Positions 33,410-42,410 of a stretch of 64,000 nucleotides of DNA are shown here, in pieces (position 1 is the first letter of the stretch; the number at the start of each line of letters is the position of its first letter). Made by a program: the position numbers and the translations under genes. The stretch comes from an uncultured Clostridia bacterium. Its GTDB lineage: Bacteria > Bacillota > Clostridia > Christensenellales > CAG-138. Below the pieces are notes generated by a model. The model ran no database searches. It was given only the letters and a program-made list of their open reading frames with translations, and was not told where the DNA came from. The DNA is taken from positions 1-64,000 of the forward strand of contig CAKTYT010000001.1 of NCBI GenBank assembly GCA_934633695.1, given 5' to 3'.

Positions 33410-34183
33410 TCAATTTAATTTCATGCGGAAAAAATTTACGGCATTCGTATTCGTTATTTGTGCAAGCTCCTCACTCGACATTCCGCGAATTTCTGCGATT
33501 TTATCGAGCGAGAGGAATGCCATGGATGGGTCATTGCGTTCACCGCGGTGCGGGACAGGAGTCATGTACGGACAATCGGTTTCGAGCATGAAGCTGTCAA
33601 GCGGAAGGGCTTTTATGACCTCAATAGGCTTTTTTGCATTTTTAAAAGTCACTGCACCGCCAAAACTAAATTTTAAGCCGAGGTCAAGACACTCGTATGC
33701 CGTTTCGACACTGCCGCTGAAACAGTGCATAACTGCGTTAAGTCCGTCACGGTGTGCATGGAGGATGTCCATACAGTCCCCAAAGGCCTCTCTTATGTGA
33801 AGCACAACAGGGAAACCAAGCTGCTTGGCCAGCTCAAGCTGTTCGACAAACCATTTACGCTGGTCCTCGCGCGGGGAAAAGTCGTAGTGGTAATCCAATC
33901 CTATCTCGCCGACGGCAAGCATCTTTTCGTGACCGAGATAACGGACGAGGACATCCATCATCGCATTGTTCATGCAGCTGACGTCGTGCGGATGCATACC
34001 GACTGTTCCGAAAATAAATGGATAACGGTCGATCAGCGAAATTGTCCTGTCGGCAGTACGCAAATCGCACGCAACATCAATGATTCCGGCAACACCCTTA
34101 TCAAAAAGCTGCGGGATCAGCTCATCACGGTCGGCATCAAATGCCTCATCGGAAAGGTGTGCATGTGTGTCAATAATTTCCAT
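33410..34183 (-). CDS. tatD: TatD family metal-dependent hydrolase
   Basis: TatD proteins are metal-dependent DNases or hydrolases of the amidohydrolase fold. The 257-residue protein begins MEIIDTHAHL with the HxH metal site, then GEIGLDYHYD near residue 90, LHIREA, MHCFSGS and ETDCPYMTP. The length is normal. Its start overlaps the end of the upstream phosphohexomutase gene by 14 bases, so the two are co-translated. The end runs into the bidirectional terminator. Confidence 0.95.
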   Translation of the reverse strand: MEIIDTHAHLSDEAFDADRDELIPQLFDKGVAGIIDVACDLRTADRTISLIDRYPFIFGTVGMHPHDVSCMNNAMMDVLVRYLGHEKMLAVGEIGLDYHYDFSPREDQRKWFVEQLELAKQLGFPVVLHIREAFGDCMDILHAHRDGLNAVMHCFSGSVETAYECLDLGLKFSFGGAVTFKNAKKPIEVIKALPLDSFMLETDCPYMTPVPHRGERNDPSMAFLSLDKIAEIRGMSSEELAQITNTNAVNFFRMKLN

Positions 34184-35732
34184 GGCTCATCTCCGTGAGT
34201 GCAGCAACGTTTATGTTTTCAAACGGTTCAAGAGCGGAAAGAAGTGCGGCTGCAAGCAGCTTTACACCGCCAATACTGTTGCTTTCGATATTGCAGGGCA
34301 TGAGCGGATCGTGGAGACTTCTTCTCAGCAGAAACCAACCATCGCCGTGTTCGTAATCGGCGTTGACACGTACACCTTCATAATTGGGCTCGACGATACT
34401 GAAACCGGATTGCTCTTCAAAGTATTTGCGGACATGGGCAAGAACAATGTCAGTGAATTTTTCTGTGTAATCGGAAATAACATCCAGCCTCGCTTCGGTG
34501 CTTTCAGCGGGTTCTTTGAGGTCCGCAATGAGTGCATTGAGCGTTCTTCCGCAGCGAATGGAGCGAACAAGCTCGACAAGAAGTTTAACGATAATATATG
34601 CTCCGTCATCAAGAAAATAATTCTCGGGCATTGCACCGTGACCACTGGTTTCGATCGCCAGCCTTGCAGCGGGCAATGAATTTTTGCAGAGTGCATTCAA
34701 TCGCTTCGCTTCGTTTATTACATTACGATAGCCGCGTTTAAAACGGTGATGAGTACAGCCGAGGTTCGTTATAAACTCGTTAAGTCCCGTTGAGGTAACC
34801 GAGTCCGTAACAACCGTAATTGGCCCATACTGCCGCGAAAGAATTGCAGTCAGCATAGCGATGAGCCTGTTGCGGTCTAGGAGAACGGCACCATCCCCAT
34901 CGGGAAGAACGGCTCCCGCCCTGTCGACATCAGTATCAAAGATAATTCCGAAATCGGCACCGCTTGCAAGCACTGCTTCGACAATACTCGCCATTGCCTG
35001 TTTATTTTCGGGGTTCGGTTGATGATTGGGGAAACGCCCGTCGGGCTCTATGTATCTGCTGCCCGATGTATCTGCCCCTAGGGGCTTTAAAAGTCTTTCG
35101 GCAAAGAAACCTCCGGAGCCGTTGCCTGCATCGACGGCTATTTTCAATCCTTTGAATGGCTTCGCATCGGGATCCGTTTCACCGAGCTCGCGAAGGATGG
35201 TCGCCTTTAATCCATTTATGTATGGCGTCATCACATCGGTGAAAGCAATTCTACCGGTTTCAGCTGCAAAATTGAATTCACCACTCTGTGCAATTGAGAG
35301 AATCGCACTTATGTCAGCTTTCTCAAGCCCGTCTCCAGCAAAGAAAAATTTCATTCCGTTGCGTTCCATCGGCAAATGACTTGCGGTTATCATGACACCT
35401 GCATCGAATTTCAGTTCGTTGACGCAGCACATAAACATTGCAGGCGTGCTGGCAAGACCGCCCAAAAAGGCGTTTGCACCGACAAGGGTAATGCCCTCGG
35501 CAAGGAGATCTGCAATTTCTTCTCCTGTCAGACGGGGATCACGTCCAATCGCAATATTAAGTTCAGCGAGGTTCTGCTTGTTAAGCCTCTTTGCAGCAAA
35601 AACAGCGAAAGCAGAACCGATATTGCGAACGACCTCCGAAGTTAAATTTACTTCCTTTCCGCCGGGAACGGCGAGAGCAACACCGCGTATGTCACTTCCG
35701 TTTTGCAGTGAAAGATAATCGATGAAACCCAT
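34170..35732 (-). CDS. Phosphoglucomutase/phosphomannomutase family protein
   Basis: The enzyme moves phosphate between C1 and C6 of a hexose. The 520-residue protein has the active-site loop ITASHLPMERNGMKF, where the usual Asn-Pro after TASH is Leu-Pro, the metal loop FDTDVDRAG near residue 265 and the sugar-binding TSGHGAMPENYF. The specific sugar cannot be told from sequence. Cell-wall or exopolysaccharide precursor supply would fit the nearby mreB, which is transcribed in the same direction 82 bases upstream with a hairpin between them. Confidence 0.88.
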   Translation of the reverse strand: MGFIDYLSLQNGSDIRGVALAVPGGKEVNLTSEVVRNIGSAFAVFAAKRLNKQNLAELNIAIGRDPRLTGEEIADLLAEGITLVGANAFLGGLASTPAMFMCCVNELKFDAGVMITASHLPMERNGMKFFFAGDGLEKADISAILSIAQSGEFNFAAETGRIAFTDVMTPYINGLKATILRELGETDPDAKPFKGLKIAVDAGNGSGGFFAERLLKPLGADTSGSRYIEPDGRFPNHQPNPENKQAMASIVEAVLASGADFGIIFDTDVDRAGAVLPDGDGAVLLDRNRLIAMLTAILSRQYGPITVVTDSVTSTGLNEFITNLGCTHHRFKRGYRNVINEAKRLNALCKNSLPAARLAIETSGHGAMPENYFLDDGAYIIVKLLVELVRSIRCGRTLNALIADLKEPAESTEARLDVISDYTEKFTDIVLAHVRKYFEEQSGFSIVEPNYEGVRVNADYEHGDGWFLLRRSLHDPLMPCNIESNSIGGVKLLAAALLSALEPFENINVAALTEMSHGNY

Positions 35733-35763
35733 ATAACCTCCAAAAATGGTAAAACTAATACAC

Positions 35764-35791
35764 CCAAGACAGATTCAAGCTTCTGTCTTGG
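35764..35791 (-). other. Intergenic hairpin between mreB and the phosphohexomutase
   Basis: CCAAGACAG/CTGTCTTGG is a perfect 9-bp stem with a 10-base loop. No T-run follows on either strand, so it may be an mRNA processing or stability element. Confidence 0.45.
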
Positions 35792-35814
35792 ACAGACAAC
35801 TATTAAATTAAAAA

Positions 35815-36855
35815 TCAGGATTCGTAGTAATCGCCTCTGCGGTAATCATAGAGAGCATTTACAATGTCATTGTCGATGTTATCAAGGGATCTGCCCGTGC
35901 CGACCGCAACACAGGAAACGGGGTCGTCGGCGACATAGCAGGGAACCTTGGTATGTTCAGTAACGAATTTGTCCATGCCGTAAAGGAGGGCACCGCCGCC
36001 GGTCAGGCAGATACCGTTTTCAGCAATATCACTTGCAAGCTCGGGCGGAGTGTTCTCAAAGAGAGTGCGGATGGTTTCGATGATGTTCTGCAAAGGTTCT
36101 TCGAGTGCATCAATCATCTCATTTGAACCGACCGTAACAGCCTGGGGAAGACCGGAAATGAGGTTGCGGCCCTTGACACTGATGAAGACCTGCTCATTTC
36201 TCGGGTAAGCCGAACCGATTCTGATTTTCATTTCTTCGGCGGTGCGTTCACCAATGAGAAGGTTATGCTTTTTACGCATATAGCGTACGATCGAATCATC
36301 GAACTTATCGCCGGCAACTTTGATTGATTCACTCAAAACGGAATTGTTAAGGGAAATAACGGCGACATCAGTCGTACCGCCGCCTATGTCTACTACCATG
36401 TTGCCGCGGGGCTGGGAAATATCGATGCCCGCACCGATGGCGGCGGCAATAGGTTCTTCAATAAGATAAGTGTGCCTTGAACCGGCTTCTTCGGTTGCCT
36501 CAATGACCGAACGCTTTTCAACCTCCGTAACGCCGGAGGGAACACATACAACAACACGGGGTTTAAAGAAAAGCTTTGTGCCGACAACCTTCTTGAGGAA
36601 GTGGCGAAGCAGCCTTTCAGTTATATCAAAATTGGAAATGACACCATCACGGAGCGGACGAACGGCGACGATTTTGCCGGGCGTCCTGCCGAGCATACGG
36701 CGAGCTTCTTCGCCGACAGCAACGATCCTTCCGGTACGTTTCTCAACTGCAACTACAGAAGGTTCACGAAGAACAATGCCCTTGTTCCTCACATATACGA
36801 GTACGCTTGACGTACCAAGGTCGATTCCCACATCGTTAAATTCAAAAATACCCAT
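35815..36855 (-). CDS. mreB: MreB/Mbl family actin-like protein
   Basis: MreB-type proteins form membrane-bound filaments that guide lateral cell-wall synthesis. The 346-residue protein has the phosphate 1 loop in VGIDLGTSSVLVYV, then EEPIAAAIGAG, the phosphate 2 loop DIGGGTTDVAVISL and the adenosine motif LTGGGALLYGMD. No mreC or mreD follows, so this may be a second copy such as Mbl or MreBH rather than the divisome-linked gene. The ribosome binding site is GAGGTC. It has its own promoter and a 200-base leader. Confidence 0.94.
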   Translation of the reverse strand: MGIFEFNDVGIDLGTSSVLVYVRNKGIVLREPSVVAVEKRTGRIVAVGEEARRMLGRTPGKIVAVRPLRDGVISNFDITERLLRHFLKKVVGTKLFFKPRVVVCVPSGVTEVEKRSVIEATEEAGSRHTYLIEEPIAAAIGAGIDISQPRGNMVVDIGGGTTDVAVISLNNSVLSESIKVAGDKFDDSIVRYMRKKHNLLIGERTAEEMKIRIGSAYPRNEQVFISVKGRNLISGLPQAVTVGSNEMIDALEEPLQNIIETIRTLFENTPPELASDIAENGICLTGGGALLYGMDKFVTEHTKVPCYVADDPVSCVAVGTGRSLDNIDNDIVNALYDYRRGDYYES

Positions 36856-37089
36856 TTCTTGACCTCAGCTTTCGCCCCCTGCGAAAGCAACCTTTCTCGA
36901 ATAGTCGGGCAGGTTTTGCGGTTCCAACTCACGAAATATGAGTATACGCAAAACTCAGTTCGAAAGAGCAAAACTTTCAAACATCTCCTATCAAAACCGA
37001 GCTGTCTCGGAACCATTAAAAATCAGTGTGCGAAAATGCCCTCAATTTCCCACGATACTATTTTAACATTAATCCGCATACATTTACAA
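36856..37089 (-). promoter_or_regulatory. mreB promoter and structured leader
   Basis: On the minus strand TTGTAA (37089-37084), 18 bases, TAAAAT (37065-37060). The roughly 200-base leader holds CCGAG/CTCGG followed by TTTTG near 36998-37015, and a CTTTCGC/GCGAAAG-type stem near 36870-36890 just before the ribosome binding site. No known riboswitch was recognised and no gene lies in this gap. Confidence 0.5.
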
Positions 37090-37141
37090 CAGTTTTTTGT
37101 GGAGAATTTATGAATTTTTTTGCGGATTTCAAAAAAAATTG

Positions 37142-37170
37142 TTCAAAAAAAGCGATACCTGAAATATAAT
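37142..37170 (+). promoter_or_regulatory. Promoter of the small membrane protein gene
   Basis: TTCAAA (37142-37147), 17 bases, TATAAT (37165-37170). Confidence 0.55.
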
Positions 37171-37215
37171 TTTGTATGTAAGGCAAAGAAATGATTCTGC
37201 AAGGGAGAATACAGT

Positions 37216-37413
37216 ATGATTTTTGCGTTTCGTCCATGCAACAGACGTGCATACTATCGAAGAAGGCGTTGGTCGTCACTAATGATAAAATGCTGCTGTT
37301 GGGTATTCGGCATACTTGCTTTTTGCGGGCTGCTTTTTCTTGCACCGCAATGGCTGCTGGTAATTATGATCGTTCTCCTGCTCGCATTTATCTGTTGCCT
37401 GCTCAAGACATAA
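37216..37413 (+). CDS. Small Cys-containing membrane protein, unrecognised
   Basis: The 65-residue product starts MIFAFRPCNRRAYYRRRRW, strongly basic, followed by two adjoining hydrophobic stretches (about residues 22-42 and 44-62) with several Cys (KCCCW, ICCLLKT). A GGGAG ribosome binding site and a TATAAT promoter support expression. The Arg-rich end should stay in the cytoplasm. An overlapping frame (37191-37424) lacks these features. No family was recognised and the role is unknown. Confidence 0.55.
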   Translation: MIFAFRPCNRRAYYRRRRWSSLMIKCCCWVFGILAFCGLLFLAPQWLLVIMIVLLLAFICCLLKT

Positions 37414-37431
37414 ATATATTTTGAACGTCTA

Positions 37432-37460
37432 TTGACAACTGCATTAAATGCTGCTAAAAT
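37432..37460 (+). promoter_or_regulatory. Promoter of valS leader
   Basis: Consensus TTGACA (37432-37437), 17 bases, TAAAAT (37455-37460). Confidence 0.8.
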
Positions 37461-37484
37461 AAATTATCTTTATATTGCTATGAC

Positions 37485-37715
37485 AAAGAGGAGTAACCCT
37501 TTTGCGGCAACAGAGAGACGGACTCATGGCTGGAAAGTCTGTCGGCAGGGCAGCAGGGTGAAGGTCGCTTTTGAGCTACCGGGGGCAGCAACTCGGTCGG
37601 AAGCCCCGTTATCGGCATTTTGAGCGGAGCAGGTTTTTACCTGTTCAACAAAGGTGGTACCGCGAGATGCACCCTCGTCCTTTGAATGGATGAAGGTGCA
37701 TTTATTTTATTTTCA
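37485..37715 (+). promoter_or_regulatory. T-box leader of valS
   Basis: The T-box sequence AAAGGTGGTACCGCG (37650-37664) is almost the consensus and is followed by the terminator stem ATGCACC (37667-37673)/GGTGCAT (37695-37701) with a T-rich tail. Upstream, a long Stem I region with AGAGAGACGG is present. A GTC at 37564-37566 is a candidate valine specifier codon. Uncharged tRNA-Val would favour read-through into valS. Confidence 0.93.
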
Positions 37716-37727
37716 GGAGGAAGCACT

Positions 37728-40388
37728 ATGTGCGAAAAATGTGCAAAGAGCATTGAAGAAATGCCGAAAACCTACGACCCATCCTCCGTTGAGGACAGGT
37801 TGTATCAAAAATGGGAGTCGAGAGGTTACTTCCATTCCGAACCTAACCCCGAAAAACCGCCGTACTGTATTGTGATACCCCCTCCCAACGTTACCGGTCA
37901 GCTGCACATGGGTCATGCACTTGATGAAACCATGCAGGATATTCTGATAAGGTACAAGCGTATGAGCGGATTTGAAACCCTTTGGCTTCCCGGAACGGAC
38001 CATGCTTCCATTGCAACCGAGGTTAAAGTCGTTGAAAAGCTTGCGAAGGAAGGAAAAACAAAGCAGGATGTCGGCCGCGATGGCTTCATGGAGCATGCAT
38101 GGGCGTGGAAGAATGAATACGGTGGAAGGATTGTTTCTCAGCTCCGCAAGCTCGGGTCATCCTGCGACTGGGCACGTGAAAGGTTCACTATGGATGAGGG
38201 CTGCAATAAAGCGGTCATCAAAGTGTTTGTCGACCTTTACAAGAAGGGTCTTATCTACCGCGGCGACAGAATCGTTAACTGGTGTCCCTGCTGTAAAACG
38301 GCAATTTCAAACGCCGAAGTTGATTTTGAAGAAAAGCCCAGCAGCCTCTGGCATGTTCGCTATGATGCTCCGGACGGAAGCTATTCAATAACTTGTGCAA
38401 CGACAAGGCCGGAAACAATTCTCGGTGATACCGGCATTGCAGTTAATCCCAAGGATCCCAGATATACTGATTTTATCGGCAAAACAGTTGTTGTTCCGAT
38501 AGTGGGGCGGGAGATCCCAATCGTTGCAGATGAATACGTTGAAATGGATTTTGGCACGGGGGCCGTAAAAATCACACCAAGTCATGATCCGAATGATTTT
38601 GAGGTTGGACAGCGTACCGGTCTGCCCCGCATGTGCGTATTTACTCTCGACGGTCATATTAATGAACTCGGCGGCAGATATGCAGGTCTCACTACAACGG
38701 AGTGCAGAAAGGTTTTCGTTGAAGACCTTGAAAAATGCGGTGCCTTGGTGAAGATCGAACCGTACACGCACAATGTCGGAACCTGCTACCGCTGCCACAC
38801 GGTTATTGAACCCATGGTTTCAAAGCAGTGGTTTGTTGCAATAAAAGAGCTTGCAGAGCCTGCACTCAAGGCTGTTGAGGAGGGAAGGGTAAAGTTCGTC
38901 CCCGAACGCTATGCACAGACCTACTATAACTGGATGCGTAATATAAGAGATTGGTGTATTTCCCGTCAGCTCTGGTGGGGACATAGGATTCCAGCCTATT
39001 ACTGTGATGTCTGCGGTGAAACCGTCGTTGAAGAAACCGAACCCTGCTGCTGCCCCAAATGCGGCGGAAAGCTGCGTCAGGATGAGGATGTCCTCGATAC
39101 CTGGTTCTCCTCCGGCATGTGGCCCTTTTCGACGCTCGGATGGCCGGAAAAGACGGAAGAACTCAAATACTACTATCCGACATCGACCCTTGCAACGGGC
39201 TACGACCTCATCTTTTTCTGGATTGCAAGAATGATCATGTTCGGCATCTATGCAATGGGTGAAGTGCCATTCGATACGGTATACATCCACGGCATGGTTC
39301 GTGACGAACTTGGCAGAAAGATGAGCAAATCCCTTGGCAACGGCATTGATCCGCTCGAAGTTATCCGTGAGTATGGAGCGGATTCGCTAAGATTCAGCCT
39401 GACATCTGGCACGGCGGCGGGCACTGACATGAGGTATCAGCCGAAGAAGGTCGAAGCGGCACGCAATTTCTGCAATAAGATTTATAATGCATCACGCTTT
39501 GTCATGATGAATCTCGGTGATGAGCCCATGGACGAAATTGATTTCTCCTTGCTCGACATTGCCGACAAGTGGATACTCAGCAGACTCAACGATGTTGTCG
39601 CCGATGTAACGGCAAACATTGATTCATTTGATCTAAATCTTGCTGTTGACAAGATTTACAGCTTTATCTGGACGGAGTTCTGTGATTGGTACATTGAGAT
39701 GGCAAAGCCCAGGCTCTACGGCGATGATGAAGTGCAGAAGCAGAATGTTCGTTCAATTCTCGTGCATGTACTTTCGGATTCGATGAAGCTGCTCCATCCG
39801 TTCATGCCGTTCATTACCGAGGACATCTATACAAGACTTCCCGGCTCGGAAGAAACGATTATGCTCTCAGCATGGCCGAAGGTCAATGATAATTGCCGCT
39901 TTGAGAAGGAGGCAGAGGCGATGGACGGACTCATGGATATGGTTCGTTCCATCAGAAACGTTCGTGCGGAAATGAACGTTCCCCCCTCCAGGAGAGCACA
40001 CACCTTCGTTGTAACGACTGCCGAAAATGAATCGGTCTGCCGTGAAGCAGCTCCATACCTCAACAAGCTCGCAGGTGCAAGCACTGTTGAAGTTCGCTTC
40101 GATAAGGAAGGCATTGACAAGAGTGCAGTTTCTGTTGTTTCAAAAATCGGTGAAGCATTTATTCCCATGAACGAGCTTATCGATATTGCCAAGGAGATTG
40201 AACGTCTTGAAAAGGAACGCAAACGCTGGGAGAGTGAAGTGGCAAGAGCAAACGGAAAGCTTAACAACCAAGGCTTTATGGCGAAAGCACCTGAAAAGGT
40301 CGTTCTTGAAGAGCGTGCAAAGCTTGAAAACGCAAAGTCCATGCTTGATAAGCTAACCGCAAGAATTGAAGAAATGAAAAACTCCTAA
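37728..40388 (+). CDS. valS: Valyl-tRNA synthetase
   Basis: ValRS charges tRNA-Val and edits mischarged threonine. The ATG at 37728 follows AGGAGG and gives 886 residues. The HIGH-equivalent is in PNVTGQLHMGHALD (about residue 55), the editing domain has TTRPETILGDTGI, a four-Cys zinc knuckle CDVCGE ... CCPKCGG is in mid-protein, and the class I KMSKS is in RKMSKSLGNG. A C-terminal coiled coil (EIERLEKERKRWE) is present. It is controlled by the T-box leader and followed by a terminator. Confidence 0.97.
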   Translation: MCEKCAKSIEEMPKTYDPSSVEDRLYQKWESRGYFHSEPNPEKPPYCIVIPPPNVTGQLHMGHALDETMQDILIRYKRMSGFETLWLPGTDHASIATEVKVVEKLAKEGKTKQDVGRDGFMEHAWAWKNEYGGRIVSQLRKLGSSCDWARERFTMDEGCNKAVIKVFVDLYKKGLIYRGDRIVNWCPCCKTAISNAEVDFEEKPSSLWHVRYDAPDGSYSITCATTRPETILGDTGIAVNPKDPRYTDFIGKTVVVPIVGREIPIVADEYVEMDFGTGAVKITPSHDPNDFEVGQRTGLPRMCVFTLDGHINELGGRYAGLTTTECRKVFVEDLEKCGALVKIEPYTHNVGTCYRCHTVIEPMVSKQWFVAIKELAEPALKAVEEGRVKFVPERYAQTYYNWMRNIRDWCISRQLWWGHRIPAYYCDVCGETVVEETEPCCCPKCGGKLRQDEDVLDTWFSSGMWPFSTLGWPEKTEELKYYYPTSTLATGYDLIFFWIARMIMFGIYAMGEVPFDTVYIHGMVRDELGRKMSKSLGNGIDPLEVIREYGADSLRFSLTSGTAAGTDMRYQPKKVEAARNFCNKIYNASRFVMMNLGDEPMDEIDFSLLDIADKWILSRLNDVVADVTANIDSFDLNLAVDKIYSFIWTEFCDWYIEMAKPRLYGDDEVQKQNVRSILVHVLSDSMKLLHPFMPFITEDIYTRLPGSEETIMLSAWPKVNDNCRFEKEAEAMDGLMDMVRSIRNVRAEMNVPPSRRAHTFVVTTAENESVCREAAPYLNKLAGASTVEVRFDKEGIDKSAVSVVSKIGEAFIPMNELIDIAKEIERLEKERKRWESEVARANGKLNNQGFMAKAPEKVVLEERAKLENAKSMLDKLTARIEEMKNS

Positions 40389-40451
40389 TCTTGAGATGTT
40401 TTCCCGAAAACGGGAGTATTAGACGGATAACAGAGTATAATTTGCAAAAAG

Positions 40452-40481
40452 AAAGGACCGTGCCGTAAAGCAGGGTCCTTT
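40452..40481. terminator. Bidirectional terminator, valS and rubrerythrin
   Basis: AAAGGACC (40452-40459) pairs with GGTCCTTT (40474-40481) with T- or A-rich flanks. Confidence 0.75.
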
Positions 40482-40505
40482 TGCGTTGACTTTTAGAAAA
40501 TTAAA

Positions 40506-41051
40506 TTATTTGGTGAAGTATCTGTCAAGCAGACCCTTGAAGGCCCTGCCGTGACGGGCTTCGTCCCTCGCCATTTCATGAACGGTGTCATGGATCGCAT
40601 CGAGGTTGAGGGCTTTTGCACGCTTTGCAAGGTCGGTCTTGCCGGCAGTTGCACCGTTTTCCGCTTCGATACGAAGTTCGAGGTTCTTCTTCGTGCTGGG
40701 AGTTACGACTTCGCCGAGCAGCTCGGCAAACTTTGCAGCATGTTCGGCCTCTTCAAAAGCAGCTTTTTCCCAATAGAGACCGATTTCGGGATAACCTTCC
40801 CTGTGAGCGACTCTTGCCATTGCAAGATACATGCCGACTTCGCAGCATTCGCCGTTGAAGTTTGCACGCAGATCGTCAATGATGTCCTGCGGAGCACCCT
40901 CTGCAACGCCGACAACGTGTTCGGATGCCCAAGTCATTTCTTCACTCTGCTCGATGAACTTGGAAGCGGGAGCTTTGCAGACGGGGCAAAAGTCGGGAGC
41001 GGTGGGACCGACGTGAACGTAACCGCAAACTGAACATACAAATTTCTTCAT
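40506..41051 (-). CDS. Reverse rubrerythrin
   Basis: Reverse rubrerythrins reduce H2O2 (and indirectly O2) in anaerobes using electrons from NADH or rubredoxin. The ATG at 41051 follows AGGAGG and gives 181 residues. The rubredoxin-like Cys site is at the N-terminus (CSVCGYVHVG ... CPVCKAP), and the ferritin-like diiron domain follows with EVGMYLAMARVAHREGY, KAAFEEAEHAAKF and ARDEARHGRAF. This order is opposite to classical rubrerythrin. It lies 19 bases downstream of perR, which carries a palindromic operator, so peroxide-responsive expression is likely. Confidence 0.93.
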   Translation of the reverse strand: MKKFVCSVCGYVHVGPTAPDFCPVCKAPASKFIEQSEEMTWASEHVVGVAEGAPQDIIDDLRANFNGECCEVGMYLAMARVAHREGYPEIGLYWEKAAFEEAEHAAKFAELLGEVVTPSTKKNLELRIEAENGATAGKTDLAKRAKALNLDAIHDTVHEMARDEARHGRAFKGLLDRYFTK

Positions 41052-41070
41052 GATAAATTCCTCCTGAGGT

Positions 41071-41460
41071 TTAATGTTTTTGATTCTTTGATTGAGTGGA
41101 ACTTTCTCTGCACGCATTGCACAGACCGTGAACCTTCAGCTCATAGTTTGTAACTTCCATTCCAATCTGTTCCTGTATTTTCTTTTCGATGCCTTCGACG
41201 AAAAAATCCTCCACCTTGCCGCAGCTGCTGCACACGAGATGCCCGTGCGGCTTAATGTTTCCATCGAATCTGTCGGGTTCCCCCGGTATGGAGATTTTTA
41301 AGATCTCCCCTGCATCAACCATAAGGCCGAGATTCCTGTAGACCGTTCCTGTGGCAATCGACGGCATGAATTTTTTTGCCTCGTGATAGACCATTGCGGC
41401 CGTCGGATGCTCACGAGATTCTGCAAGAATCTTGTAGATTAACTGTCTTTGCTTTGTCAT
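41071..41460 (-). CDS. perR: Fur family regulator, PerR-like
   Basis: PerR represses peroxide defence genes and is inactivated by metal-catalysed His oxidation. The 129-residue protein has the winged-helix HPTAAMVYHEAKK and TGTVYRNLGLMVDAGEI, a metal site around PHGHLVCSSCGKVEDF and a second Cys pair LCNACRES that builds the structural zinc site. GGAGG precedes the ATG. It is the promoter-proximal gene of perR-rubrerythrin, with an inverted repeat in its own promoter region, indicating autoregulation. Assignment to PerR rather than Fur rests mainly on the neighbour. Confidence 0.85.
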   Translation of the reverse strand: MTKQRQLIYKILAESREHPTAAMVYHEAKKFMPSIATGTVYRNLGLMVDAGEILKISIPGEPDRFDGNIKPHGHLVCSSCGKVEDFFVEGIEKKIQEQIGMEVTNYELKVHGLCNACRESSTQSKNQKH

Positions 41461-41472
41461 CGAGCCTCCGTT

Positions 41473-41489
41473 TTAGGAATCATTCCTAA
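41473..41489 (-). promoter_or_regulatory. PerR/Fur-type operator
   Basis: TTAGGAAT, one base, ATTCCTAA is a perfect 8-1-8 palindrome between the -10 and the perR start codon. The spacing resembles Per boxes although the half-sites differ from the TTATAAT form. Confidence 0.65.
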
Positions 41490-41499
41490 TCTTGAATTC

Positions 41500-41527
41500 A
41501 TTATAACACAAAAAAAGTGCGTGTCAA
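41500..41527 (-). promoter_or_regulatory. Promoter of perR-rubrerythrin
   Basis: On the minus strand consensus TTGACA (41527-41522), 16 bases, consensus TATAAT (41505-41500). Confidence 0.85.
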
Positions 41528-41558
41528 GGGGCTGACAGCACTAAAGACTAATATATTA

Positions 41559-42410
41559 TTATAACTCAAACCAGCGAACCGGAAAAGTGGATTTGAGCTT
41601 AAAGCCGCATTTCTCAACGGTTTTGACTGATGGAACATTATCTGTTGCACATTCCCACACCAAATTAAAACGGGACTCCTTTGCATCACGGGCGGCGAGA
41701 AAGAGCAGCGAAGAGCAGACTCCCCTTTGGCGGTAAGATTCGTCCGTGTCTGCACCGAGAACAAATTGATTTTTATAATGCCCGCCGGAGATAATATTGC
41801 CGATTATTTTCGCCTCCCCGCCTTTGGATTTGTCAAGAGCAATATATGCCAAACTGTGAGTAAAAAACTTTTGTACGGGCTGGTATGAGAGGGATAATTC
41901 ATTCGAAAAGCTATTCATAAAACAGGGATTTTTATCTGAAAAAGCTTTATCTGCCTTTACGCAGAGAAAATCAGTCGTTACACTGCCTGTCAAGTCGAAA
42001 TTGCAGTCGAAAATGTAAACACGCTGTTCCTGCTCATACATTTCCTTATCGAAAAAAGCAATTCGCATCATTTCCATCAATTCGTCCGAATCGGCACTGT
42101 ATGAAACTTCATTGATGCCATTAGGAACGAGCAGACGGGGAATAATGTCCAGTTGAAATGCAAGGCGGAAAGAGGCGTATTCATCCGGGGAGGTCAAAGG
42201 CTTACCCATGAGCTGAAATCCGCCGAGGCGGTAGCTGAATATAACGGCAAGTGTCGGTGCGGAGGGCTTATTCACGTACACGCAGCCGCAGGTGTTGCCC
42301 TCAAGTATGCTTAGATAATGCACGCTTGAGTTTTCGCATTCAAAAAGTTTTGCAAGCTTATTGCCTCTTTTTGTTATCTCTGTAAGACCGGGTTTTGTTC
42401 TCTGCATCAT
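41559..42410 (-). CDS. GNAT family acetyltransferase, two-domain
   Basis: The 283-residue protein has an N-terminal domain of about 130 residues without clear motifs and a C-terminal GNAT domain with VLGADTDESYRQRGVCSSLLFLAA (acetyl-CoA loop) and SVKTVEKCGFKLKS. The start overlaps the priA stop by four bases (ATGA), so it is translated with priA. The substrate is unknown and the link to replication restart is likely only an operon accident. It is the last gene of the yicC-gmk-rpoZ-priA run. Confidence 0.8.
   Translation of the reverse strand: MMQRTKPGLTEITKRGNKLAKLFECENSSVHYLSILEGNTCGCVYVNKPSAPTLAVIFSYRLGGFQLMGKPLTSPDEYASFRLAFQLDIIPRLLVPNGINEVSYSADSDELMEMMRIAFFDKEMYEQEQRVYIFDCNFDLTGSVTTDFLCVKADKAFSDKNPCFMNSFSNELSLSYQPVQKFFTHSLAYIALDKSKGGEAKIIGNIISGGHYKNQFVLGADTDESYRQRGVCSSLLFLAARDAKESRFNLVWECATDNVPSVKTVEKCGFKLKSTFPVRWFEL

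Noticed and set aside
37191..37424. Alternative 77-codon frame overlapping the small membrane protein
   Set aside because: It lacks a ribosome binding site and hydrophobic pattern; the frame at 37216-37413 explains the region better.
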